A DNA stretch of 64,000 nucleotides from Achromobacter anxifer. Its GTDB lineage: Bacteria > Pseudomonadota > Gammaproteobacteria > Burkholderiales > Burkholderiaceae_B. How positions within the stretch are numbered: position 1 is the first letter of the stretch; each line of letters starts with the position of its first letter. A program made the translations under genes and the position numbers. Below are positions 40,874 through 49,800 of this stretch, piece after piece. The notes under the pieces are model-generated. The model was not told the origin of the DNA and searched no databases. It saw only the letters and a list, made by a program, of their open reading frames with translations. Where the stretch lies: contig NZ_CAHLAR010000009.1 in NCBI RefSeq assembly GCF_903652925.1, forward strand, positions 62,001 through 126,000, in the 5' to 3' direction.

Positions 40874-42856
40874 TCAGTCGCCCTGCCCGGAAAAGGACAG
40901 GGAATTTTCGAGTTCTTCATCCGCGGCCACCATCTGGCGGCGCTCGCGGGCCAGTTTTCGTTCGGTGCGGGCCTGGGCGAAACGCAGCCAGCGCGCGGCC
41001 AGCCAGTTCCAGTCCTGCAGGCGCCGCGCGCGCAGCAACCGTCCCGGGCCGGCCCAGGCGCCGCCGGCGACGCTGTCCAGCACGGAGTCTTCCAGCGACA
41101 GGATGGCTTCGACGTGGCCTGGATCGCCCTGGCGGCCGCTGCGGCCTTCCAGCTGCCGGTCGATACGCGCCGATTCGTGCCTCTCGGTCAGGATGACGTG
41201 CAGGCCACCGGCCTCGCGCGCCGCGTCGGACAAGGGAATATCCGTGCCGCGTCCGGCCATGTTGGTGGCGATCATGATGCTGCCGATCTCGCCGGCGCGC
41301 GCGATCATGTCGGCCTCGTCGGCGTCCTGCTTGGCATTGAGCACCACCGCCGGCAGGCCGGCCTCGGCCAGCACGTGGGCCACCTGTTCGGATGCCGCGA
41401 CCGAGCGCGTGCCGATCAGGATGGGCACGCCCTGCCGGTGCAGCGCGCTGGCGCGCTCGCACACCGCGGCCCATTTCTCGGCCAGCGTGCGGTACACGGC
41501 ATCGGGCGCATGGCGCCGCCGCGACTTGCGGTGCGTGGGGATGCGCACCACCGGCAGGTCGTAGACCCGGCCCAGCTCGGCGCGGATTTCTGCCGCGGTG
41601 CCCGTCATGCCCGACAGCAGCAGGTAATGTTTGAAAAAACGCTGGTAGCTGATGCTCTTGAGGGTGGAGCGCGGCTCGCTCAGCTCCAGCCCTTCCTTGT
41701 GTTCCAGCATCTGGTGCAGGCCCTGGCCCCAGGAGCGGTCCGGCATCACCCGTCCGGTGAATTCGTCGACCACCATGATCTTGCCGTCGCGGATGATGTA
41801 CTGCTCATCCAGCCGGTACAGGTGCTGCACGGTCAGGGCGCTGAGGACCAGCTCTTCGCGCCGGAACGGAATGCTCCACGGCGCCGGCAGCGCGGCGCAC
41901 TGTCCGCGCAGATGCTCGCGGCCCAGTTCGGTCAGCGTGACGCGGCGCTCGCCGCGATGCAGGCGGTAGTGCTCCGGCGCCATGCCGCCGGCCAGCTCCA
42001 TGGCCTGGCGCGTGACCTCGCTGGTGTCGTCCTCCTGCACGCCGGAAATGATCAGAGGCGTGCGGGCTTCGTCAACCAGCACGCTGTCGGCCTCGTCCAC
42101 GATGGCGTAGCACAGGCCGCGCAGGTACAGCTGGTTCAGCCGCCCCTGCTCGCCGCGCAGCCGCTCCAGGCGCAGGGCGTCCTCGTCCTTGTCGCTGTCC
42201 AGGACGATCAGGTCGCGCAGGTAGTCGAACACCAGCGTCTTGTTGGAGCAATAGACCACGTCCGCCTGATAAGCCTTGCGCCGCGCGGGAATGTCCATTT
42301 CCATGCTGACCCAGGCCACCGAAAGGCCCAGCGCCTCGTAGAGCGGCCCCATGATCTGCGCATCGCGCTCGACCAGGTAGTCGTTGGTGGTGATGACGTG
42401 CACCGGCAGGCCCGCCATGGCGACGGTGGCCGCCGGCAGGGTCGCGGTCAGCGTCTTGCCTTCGCCGGTGTTCATCTCGGCCACCATGCCTTGCAGCATG
42501 GCCCAGCCGCCCAGCAGCTGCACGTCGAAGTGCGCCTTGCCCAGCGCCAACCGTCCGGCCTGCCGGATCAGCGCGAAGGCGCGCGCCGCGCTCTCCTGGC
42601 TGATGCCGTTGGCGCGCAGGTCGAATGCGATCTCGTCGGCCCGCCGCCGCACGCCCGCCAGGTCAAGTTCGCCCAGCGCCTCGGTCTCGCGCCGCACCCG
42701 CGCCAGGATGCGCCGGGTGCGCCACAAGGGCTGGCGGCGCTTGCGGCTGAGCCAGCGCAGCGCGCCCGTGCCCCAGGCTTCCAGCTTGTTGGCATGGCGC
42801 TCGCTCTCCTTCTCGGGATAGAGCGGGTCCGGGGCCAGGGCGTCGAAGGCGCGCAT
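40874..42856 (-). CDS. SecA paralogue (accessory, shortened) of the giant-protein export cluster
   Basis: An ATP-driven preprotein translocase motor of 660 residues; housekeeping SecA is about 900. Walker A MNTGEGKTLTATLPA (Lys near residue 134), ITTNDYLVERD, the DEAD motif VDEADSVLVDEARTPLIISG (about 253-272), VVDEFTGRVMPDRSWGQGLHQ, LSGMTGTA and MIATNMAGRGTDIPLSD with RIDRQLEGRSGRQGDPG are all well kept, so it is probably an active ATPase. The segment after LIISG (preprotein-binding domain) is short, and there is no C-terminal Cys zinc finger or SecB tail. Genes for SecYEG are not here. Placement in an operon with a giant exported protein suggests a dedicated SecA2-like motor. Confidence 0.9.
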   Translation of the reverse strand: MRAFDALAPDPLYPEKESERHANKLEAWGTGALRWLSRKRRQPLWRTRRILARVRRETEALGELDLAGVRRRADEIAFDLRANGISQESAARAFALIRQAGRLALGKAHFDVQLLGGWAMLQGMVAEMNTGEGKTLTATLPAATVAMAGLPVHVITTNDYLVERDAQIMGPLYEALGLSVAWVSMEMDIPARRKAYQADVVYCSNKTLVFDYLRDLIVLDSDKDEDALRLERLRGEQGRLNQLYLRGLCYAIVDEADSVLVDEARTPLIISGVQEDDTSEVTRQAMELAGGMAPEHYRLHRGERRVTLTELGREHLRGQCAALPAPWSIPFRREELVLSALTVQHLYRLDEQYIIRDGKIMVVDEFTGRVMPDRSWGQGLHQMLEHKEGLELSEPRSTLKSISYQRFFKHYLLLSGMTGTAAEIRAELGRVYDLPVVRIPTHRKSRRRHAPDAVYRTLAEKWAAVCERASALHRQGVPILIGTRSVAASEQVAHVLAEAGLPAVVLNAKQDADEADMIARAGEIGSIMIATNMAGRGTDIPLSDAAREAGGLHVILTERHESARIDRQLEGRSGRQGDPGHVEAILSLEDSVLDSVAGGAWAGPGRLLRARRLQDWNWLAARWLRFAQARTERKLARERRQMVAADEELENSLSFSGQGD

Positions 42857-42869
42857 GTCAGATGCGGGG

Positions 42870-45023
42870 TCAGAAACGGAACTGGCGCAGCACCATCTGC
42901 CGCACCGCGTCGTAGGCTTGCAAGGCGAGCGGCCGGGGTTCGTGCGAGAACTTCACGTAGACCCTGGCCCCCAGATAGGCGCGCGGCGCGTCCGCGGGCA
43001 AGGCCAGGTCCATCACGAAGAGGTTCTCGGCGGACTTGGCGCGCCCTTCCTGCGACTTGCGCGGGTCCACCCCGATGCTGCCGCCGCCCTGCAGGCTCAG
43101 CGCCAGGCTGGGCAGCTCGTCGGTGGCGGCCGGCACCTCGCGCGCGATCGCGGCCACGTACTCTTCGCCGCTGTCCTGCACCAACCGCACGCGCACGTTC
43201 CGGAGCGAGCGGTGGATGCGCTCCAGGCTGGATTGCGGCACCACCACGCGCACGGTCTCCGCGTCGGTCAGCACATAGCCCAGCAGCTCGCCGCGCTGCA
43301 CGTAGCGGCCGACCATGTCTTCGGCCTGCGCCGACACATAGCGCCCGGCGTGCGGGCTGCGCACCTGCTGTGCCTGCACCTGCTCCTGGATCGCGCGCCT
43401 CTCGGTCTGCAGGCTGGTCCATTGATGCCGCATGATGGCCGCCTGGACCTGGTTCTGCGCATAGGCCTGCACATAACGCGCCTGGTACTCGTCGACCTGC
43501 GCGGCCAGCATGGCGTCGCGCCGGATCAGTTCGTCGTTCTCCAGCATCATCAGGGCCGCGCCCTGCCCCACCGGCGCGTCATCGGCCGCCTGCCGCGCCC
43601 GCACGAAACCGGCCACCGGCGCCCGTACCTGGGCCGACGGCGGCACCCAGACCACGCCTTCGGTGTCGGTGGACGAAGGCAGCGGCACCGCGCCGACCAG
43701 TCCCGCCACGCCCAGCACGCACAGCCCGCAGATCAGGTAGCAGCGCAGGCGGTGCGCCTGGATCTGCGGATCGGCATAGAACTGGCGGCCCAGGCGCCAC
43801 AGCGGCATGACGATGGTGTTGAACAGCGCCCAGATGGCCAGCAGCACGCCGAAGAAAAAGAACTGCCCGGCCATGATGAAGATGGCCAGGAACATGATGA
43901 ACATGCGGTAGCAGAAGGACAGCAACGCGTAGCCCGCGAACCAGGCGCGTTCGCCCGGCGTGGCGCGCGGCGCTTCCACGCCCCGCAGCCCCAGCGCATA
44001 GCGCTTGAACAGATAGCCCAGGTAGCCATTGGCCCGCTGACCCAGGTTGGGGATTTCGATGGCATCGGACAGCACGTAATAGCCGTCATAGCGCAGCAGC
44101 GGATTGCCGTTCATGAACAGGGTGGACACGCCGCACAGCACGATGACGGTATAGGCCAGCGAGCGCCCCAGTCCGGGATCCAGCTGGGTCCACGCGATCA
44201 TCGCCACGGCCGCCAGGAACAGCTCCACCAGGATGCCCGCCCCGCCCACCAGCATGCGCCAGCGCTTGTCGGCGAAGGCCGATGCCGCCGAGGCGTCCAC
44301 ATAGGGGATGGGCACCAGCAGCAGGAACATCAGGCCGATCTCATGCACCTCGCCGCCCCGCGCCTTGACCGCGCAGGCGTGGCCAAGTTCGTGGATCGCC
44401 TTGACCACGGGGTAGACCAGCGCCATGGCCAGCACATTGCCCGAGGAAAACACCTGGTCCCAGATGTTGTGCGTCAGCGTCTGCCAATGCATGGCGCCCA
44501 GGGCCGCGCCCGCGCCCACCACGCCCAGCCAGAGCAAGGCGCCGACCCAGGTGAACAGCCAGCGGTAGTACGGCAGCGCCCGCGTCAGCCCGCGGTCGGG
44601 ATCCAGCAGCGGCATCTTCAGCGCGCTGGGATTGCCGATGTACTGCTTGATTTTCTGCATGCGCTGGCGCTTGCGGCGCTCGACCAGGTCGCGCACGTCC
44701 GGCGCGCGGTCGGTGGTGAGCACGTCGGCGCGGTGCAACTGGGCCATCAGGCGGATGACCTCGTCCTGCGGCATGGCGTCGTCGTCCAGCTGGCCGCAGG
44801 CGATCTCCCAGATCTCCTGCACCGAGCGGCGGCCGTCCATCAGGCTGATCAGCAGATTGGCCTCGGGCGTGTAACGATGGAATTCGCCATTGCTCTGGTC
44901 CTGCATCACGTACCAGACCTCGCCCCGGTAGACGTGGCGGTGGATATGGATGTGCGAACGCAGCCGCGGGCGCAGCGTGCTGACCCGGTGCCAGGAATTG
45001 CTATAGAGCGCGGTGCCGGACAT
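42870..45023 (-). CDS. PqqD-like / M50-type metalloprotease / HlyD fusion membrane protein
   Basis: A 717-residue fusion. Residues 30-110 resemble PqqD (RGEVWYVMQDQSNGEFHRY, then LMDGRRSVQEIW). Residues of about 155-460 are a polytopic membrane region with the zinc motif HELGH at 211-215 and a second ligand Asp in NPLLRYDGYY (about 307-316), as in site-2-type M50 proteases. Residues of about 480-717 are a HlyD-like adaptor (VRAPVAGFVRARQAADDAPVGQG, a coiled coil rich in Gln, then VRSPHAGRYVSAQAED and a barrel). The combination suggests recognition or processing of a substrate leader at the membrane, coupled to a periplasmic adaptor. Ten bases after the GAF-HlyD gene and 13 before the SecA-like gene. 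Confidence 0.88.
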   Translation of the reverse strand: MSGTALYSNSWHRVSTLRPRLRSHIHIHRHVYRGEVWYVMQDQSNGEFHRYTPEANLLISLMDGRRSVQEIWEIACGQLDDDAMPQDEVIRLMAQLHRADVLTTDRAPDVRDLVERRKRQRMQKIKQYIGNPSALKMPLLDPDRGLTRALPYYRWLFTWVGALLWLGVVGAGAALGAMHWQTLTHNIWDQVFSSGNVLAMALVYPVVKAIHELGHACAVKARGGEVHEIGLMFLLLVPIPYVDASAASAFADKRWRMLVGGAGILVELFLAAVAMIAWTQLDPGLGRSLAYTVIVLCGVSTLFMNGNPLLRYDGYYVLSDAIEIPNLGQRANGYLGYLFKRYALGLRGVEAPRATPGERAWFAGYALLSFCYRMFIMFLAIFIMAGQFFFFGVLLAIWALFNTIVMPLWRLGRQFYADPQIQAHRLRCYLICGLCVLGVAGLVGAVPLPSSTDTEGVVWVPPSAQVRAPVAGFVRARQAADDAPVGQGAALMMLENDELIRRDAMLAAQVDEYQARYVQAYAQNQVQAAIMRHQWTSLQTERRAIQEQVQAQQVRSPHAGRYVSAQAEDMVGRYVQRGELLGYVLTDAETVRVVVPQSSLERIHRSLRNVRVRLVQDSGEEYVAAIAREVPAATDELPSLALSLQGGGSIGVDPRKSQEGRAKSAENLFVMDLALPADAPRAYLGARVYVKFSHEPRPLALQAYDAVRQMVLRQFRF

Positions 45024-45033
45024 CTTCTGCTCT

Positions 45034-46857
45034 TCAGCCGAACCAGGCCCACCACTTCAGGCGGAGCCAATCGAAAAACCCGTGGGTCCAGATCCAGACG
45101 TAGCGACGCTCGTCTATGTCGATGCGGCCCACGCCCTCCATGCCCGGCCGCAAGGCCGGCGCCGACTTCGGGTCCAGGCTGGCTTCCAGGCGGAACACCG
45201 TCTTGCCTTCCTGCACTTGCGCCAGCGGCACGATGCGCGTGACCGTGAACGGAATCTGCCGGTCCGGCATGGCCGCCAGGGCCACCCTGCCGGTCTGGCC
45301 CACGGCCACGTCGTCGATCAGACGGTCTTCCACGTCCAACCACAGGCGGTAGCCATCCGGCGGCGACAGCTTGAAGAGCTCCTGCCCGCGCTTGACGGCT
45401 TCGCCCAGCTGCTGGCTCAGGTCGCCGCTGACGATGATGCCGGCGAACGGCGCGCGCAAGGTCGAACGCTGGATCTGCTCGCGAAAGAACTGCATCTGCG
45501 CCGTGGCCTGGCGCGCCTGCGCCTGCGCGATGGCGGCGGCCGCGCTGTCGCCGCGCGCCGACGCCTCTTCGGCCTGACGCCGGTATTGCACTTCCAGATT
45601 GCCGGCGCGCAACAGTTCCAGCTCGGTCTCGCGCGTGTCCAGCGCGGCCAGGGCGTCGCCCTGCTTCACCTCGTCGCCCGCCCGGCGCGTCGCGTCGCTG
45701 ATATAGCCGTCGAAAGGCGCGGCCAGCACCCGCTGCACCACGCCCTGCACCGTGGCGGTGGCGCTGATGCGGTAGGGCCCTTGCGCGAACACGCCCAGCG
45801 CCACGGCGGCCACCAGCGCCAGCGCGGCCAGTTTGCGGCCGATGTAGCGCGGGCCCAGCAGGCGGCCGGACTCGCGCAAGACGCCGTCGCGCCATTTGCG
45901 CCAGAAGGGACGCTCCTGCCGCAGCCGCTGGTACAACACGCGGCCGGCCAGCAGCACCACGCTCTGGCATAGTTCTATGCTCTGGCGGTCGAAGGGCAGA
46001 TTGTCCGGGCGTTCGAACACCAGGGCGCCGCGGGCCTCGTCCTCCGGCGCGAACGGCACGGTCAGCACATTGCGGTTGCCGAATTCGCGCGCCAGCTTCT
46101 GGTGGGCGCGCAGCTGGATGGTGCGGGCCTCGTCCTGCGGCAGGCACAGCGTGGTGTTCTGGTCTATGGCCTCGTCCATGGCCTCGGCCACGGCGCGCAT
46201 CAGGTTCATGTTCTGCACCAGCCGGCTGCTGTGCGACAGCGCATACACCTTGGAGCGTCCATCCTGGCGAAAGCCGATGCTGACGCGGTCGCACTCCAGG
46301 CGGGTAGCCAGGTCCGTGACCAGGGTCAGCGCCACGTCCTTGAATTGCCCTTCCTTGAGCGCCCGGGCCACGCTGTTGATCACCACCATCAGGCGCTCGA
46401 CCGTCTGCGCGCTGTCTGTCTCCTGGCGCTGCGACAGCCACAGCTCCAGCACTCCGGCCCCCCAGCGCAGCGCCTGCACCAGCGGCTCGGGCGCCTGCAT
46501 CGCGGTTTCGAAGGCGGCCACGCCGTGGATGCGGCCGGCCAGCACGATGGGATAGGCGATCACCAGCCCCTGGGCGTCGGCGGATACCGCGACCTCCCGG
46601 CCTTGCAGCGACTCGTCGACGGCGGCGTAGAACGTACCGCCAGCCCGGCTGCCCGCCGGGTACTGCGACGCGACCTCGAACGGACCGGTATCCGGCTCGC
46701 CCAGGATCAGCGCCGCATGGCGCACCCCCGCCAGCTGGCCGGCCTGCAAGGCCAGCCAGGCGTCCAGGAACGACTGGCGGTCGCTGGCGGCCGACAGCGC
46801 CGACCACCAGGCCAGGTCCGCGCGCTTGACCTGCGCGGGCACGACTGCATCATTCAT
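45034..46857 (-). CDS. GAF domain - transmembrane - HlyD adaptor fusion
   Basis: A 607-residue fusion. Residues 1-150 are a degenerate sensor-like domain. About 150-325 form a GAF domain (RLECDRVSIGFRQDGRSKVYALSHSSR and FGNRNVLTVPFAPEDEARGALVFE). A transmembrane helix follows (KLAALALVAAVALGVFA, about 343-360), then a HlyD-type periplasmic part: VQRVLAAPFDGYISDATRRAGDEVKQGD, a coiled coil of Gln/Ala-rich helices and STLRAPFAGIIVSGDLSQQLGE. Start at ATG 46857, with GAGG upstream; it overlaps the stop of the giant gene by eight bases, so translation is coupled. A cytoplasmic sensor joined to an export adaptor could gate secretion by an intracellular signal (inference). Confidence 0.9.
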   Translation of the reverse strand: MNDAVVPAQVKRADLAWWSALSAASDRQSFLDAWLALQAGQLAGVRHAALILGEPDTGPFEVASQYPAGSRAGGTFYAAVDESLQGREVAVSADAQGLVIAYPIVLAGRIHGVAAFETAMQAPEPLVQALRWGAGVLELWLSQRQETDSAQTVERLMVVINSVARALKEGQFKDVALTLVTDLATRLECDRVSIGFRQDGRSKVYALSHSSRLVQNMNLMRAVAEAMDEAIDQNTTLCLPQDEARTIQLRAHQKLAREFGNRNVLTVPFAPEDEARGALVFERPDNLPFDRQSIELCQSVVLLAGRVLYQRLRQERPFWRKWRDGVLRESGRLLGPRYIGRKLAALALVAAVALGVFAQGPYRISATATVQGVVQRVLAAPFDGYISDATRRAGDEVKQGDALAALDTRETELELLRAGNLEVQYRRQAEEASARGDSAAAAIAQAQARQATAQMQFFREQIQRSTLRAPFAGIIVSGDLSQQLGEAVKRGQELFKLSPPDGYRLWLDVEDRLIDDVAVGQTGRVALAAMPDRQIPFTVTRIVPLAQVQEGKTVFRLEASLDPKSAPALRPGMEGVGRIDIDERRYVWIWTHGFFDWLRLKWWAWFG

Positions 46858-49800
46858 CCTCGCTTCCAATCTCCGTAAGCTCGGGTTCCTGGCGCCGCAC
46901 GCTCAATCCGCGCTTGCGGGCCGCCTTGGTTTCCCACGTGTTGGTCTTCGAATTGAACACGACCGTGCCATTGCCCGACGCGCCCAATGCCCCGCTCAAA
47001 CCCAGCAAGCCCACCCCGGCCGCCAACGCCGCCCGCTCGGCGGCGGAAGCGCCCGTCGCGGCAGGCGCGGCATCCGACTGGAGGCCCGCCCCGGCGTCCG
47101 ACTCGACGTGCGCCCGCGCGTCCTGCGGCGCAGCGGTGGCCGTCGGTGCGGCATCCTGCGACGCGGCCTCATCGGCCGGATCGGCCGCCGGCGTCTTGGC
47201 AGCCGGCGCCTGCGTGGCCGCGGCCGGCTGCGCGCCGCCGGGATACCCTTGGCCGCCGTCCTGCACCGTCTGATCCGTGCGCATGGACACCGCGTCCGCC
47301 GGAGCCGACGAAGCATAATCGGAAAGCCCGCCGTCGTGGCGGTCGATCACGATGTCCGGCCGCGCCGCGCCCATGCTGACCCGGTCCGCCGCCGCTTGCC
47401 CTTCGGCTTCCTGGCGGCTATCGGCTCCCCAACGGCTGACGAGCGCGCCGAACGCCGACCGCGGCCAGTCGCCGAAGTTGCCGCTCCACGAGTACAGGTT
47501 CTCCATGGCCCGCGTGATCAGGTCGGGCGTGTTGCCGCCCTGGCCGAAACGGGTCAGGTTGATGACGCGGCCGCTCACCGGATCGATGTAGATCGCCGCG
47601 AAGTCGCCCACCATCACGTCCTTGGAGAAGTTGCCGCGGAACTTGTCCGCGCCCAGGCCGCCCAGCATGTAGTTGCCGCCCGTCCCCGCCAGCAGGATGT
47701 CGTCGCCGCCGAACGCGATGTCGATGGTCTCGATCAGGCTGATGCGGTCGTTGACGAACACCACGCGGCCGTTGTCGCCGAACATGACGTTGTTGCCCGC
47801 GCCGCTTTCCAGCTGGTCTGCGCCCATGCCGCCCAACATCACGCCTTCGCCGTTGTTGTAGAGACTGTCGTTGCCGCCCACCGACGGGTAGATGGACTCG
47901 AACACGGCAATGCGTCCAGCGTCGGTGTAGCGCGCCCGGGCGCCGTCGCCGGCGATCAGGTTGAAGCCGCCCGCGCCTTCCGCCCGGATGATGTCGTCGC
48001 CCATCCCGCCGAACAGCGCATTGCGGCCCGCGCCCACGGTAATGGTGTTCACGCCGCCCGCCGGCAGATTGATGGTCTCCAGCATCCGCAATCCGTCGCC
48101 CGCCAGATAGCGCGCCTCGCCGCCAGGCGCCGCAGCGTCGATGAAGTCGCCGCGGTCTCGCAGGTAGTTCACCGGATCCACGGTCACGATGCGGCCGAAG
48201 TTGGCGAACACGATGTTGTTGCCATCGCCGGCCGTGATCGTGTTTCCGCCCGCCGCCAGCAGGTCGGCGGACCGGCCCACCGCCAGCCCGGCAGCCTGTT
48301 CCGGCGTCAGCACCAGGGTCAGCGCCGCCAGCGTGCGCAGGTCGGCCCGCGCCGCCGCGCCCATGTCCATGGGCGCGCCCAGGTCGACGTTCATGCCGGC
48401 GTTGCCGAACACGATGTTGTTGCCCTGGCCCGCGTGGATGACGTTGTTGCCGCCGCCGCCCGCGATCAGGTCGTTGCCGGAACCGCCGTAGATCAGGTCG
48501 TTGCCCGCTCCGCCGTACAGGATGACGCCCTGGGTGGTGGTGCGCGCGTCCAGCACGTTGTTGCCCGCCTTGCCGAAACTCAGCGCCTGGCCCGCCTGGC
48601 GCTGGCCGGGACCCGCGGTGTAGTAGGCGTCGTCCTGGCTTGTCGAACCGAACAGCAGGACCGGACGCTCGGCGCCGCCGACGGTCGAGCCTTCCACCGC
48701 CAGCAGATTGTTGCCGCCGCCGCCCTGCACCAGGGTCATCGTCCCGACCGTGGCGTGGCGCACCGTGTAGGTGTCGTCGCCCTGGCCCAGCATGGTGTTG
48801 ACCGACTGCACCCCATGGAAGACGATGCCGCGGTCATACACATGGGTGCCTTCCTTGCCGGTCTGCGACACCGTGCCGCCCGCGCCGCCCAGGCCCGGCG
48901 TCATGCCCAGCCCGGTGATGCGGCCGAAATCAGCCGCCTGCGCGTTGTCGTACAGCCGGCCCAGCCCGCTCAGGTTGTCCACCTGATCCTGCATGCCCGT
49001 CTGGCCGACAGTCGTGCCGTCTTCGAAGATCCGGATGCGGTTGTTGGCCGGAGCCGTCTGCGCCGCGCCTTCATGACGCGCGCCCAGCGCACCGTCCGTC
49101 TCGCCCGGCAGGCCCACGCCGGCATGCAACACACCGTCGTAGCCCGGACGGTCCAGCGTGCCGCCTTCGATCAGCAAGCTGCCCTGGATGCCGGACACGT
49201 CGTGCGGCTGGTCGCCGTAGTTGGCGTAGCTGATACCCGTTGCCGGGTCCACCGTGATGACCGGCTGGTCGCTGGCGCGCGGGTTGCGCACCTTGCCCGG
49301 CTCGTTGGCCGGGCCGGCATAGGCCGGATCCGCGACCCGCACCAGGATGGGCGGCAGGGCCACGTCCTGCAAGCCCGGCAGCGTCGTGAAGAGCGAAGCC
49401 GACAGATGCAGATCGCGGCCGGCCAGGCTCAGCGGCGGCAAGCCGACGCCGGCGCCGTCCTCGACCTTGATCAGCACCTGCTGCGTGGCGCCCCAGGCCT
49501 GCGCCCCGGCGCCGTTGGCGTCGAAGGCCAGCACCACGCTCTGGTGCCAGCTCTGGCCGCCGTCGGTCGACAGCAGCACGCCGCGCCCTTGCAGGCTCTG
49601 CATCGCGGCCGCCAGCGCGTCCGCGGACGACAGGCCGGCGCCTTGCGACAGCGAGCCGTACAGGGCCGAAGCCACCATCGCGCTGCTCAGCGACACATAG
49701 GCCTGGCCGGAAGCCGGACGCGGCAGCACGCCGGCGTCCAGGCTTACGGACAGCGACAGGGTATTGCCGCCGTGGGCGTCCAGCTCGCCGGGTTGCGCGG

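Noticed and set aside
40853-43435. A + strand open frame of about 860 codons
   Set aside because: It is antisense to the SecA paralogue, whose helicase motifs are unmistakable.
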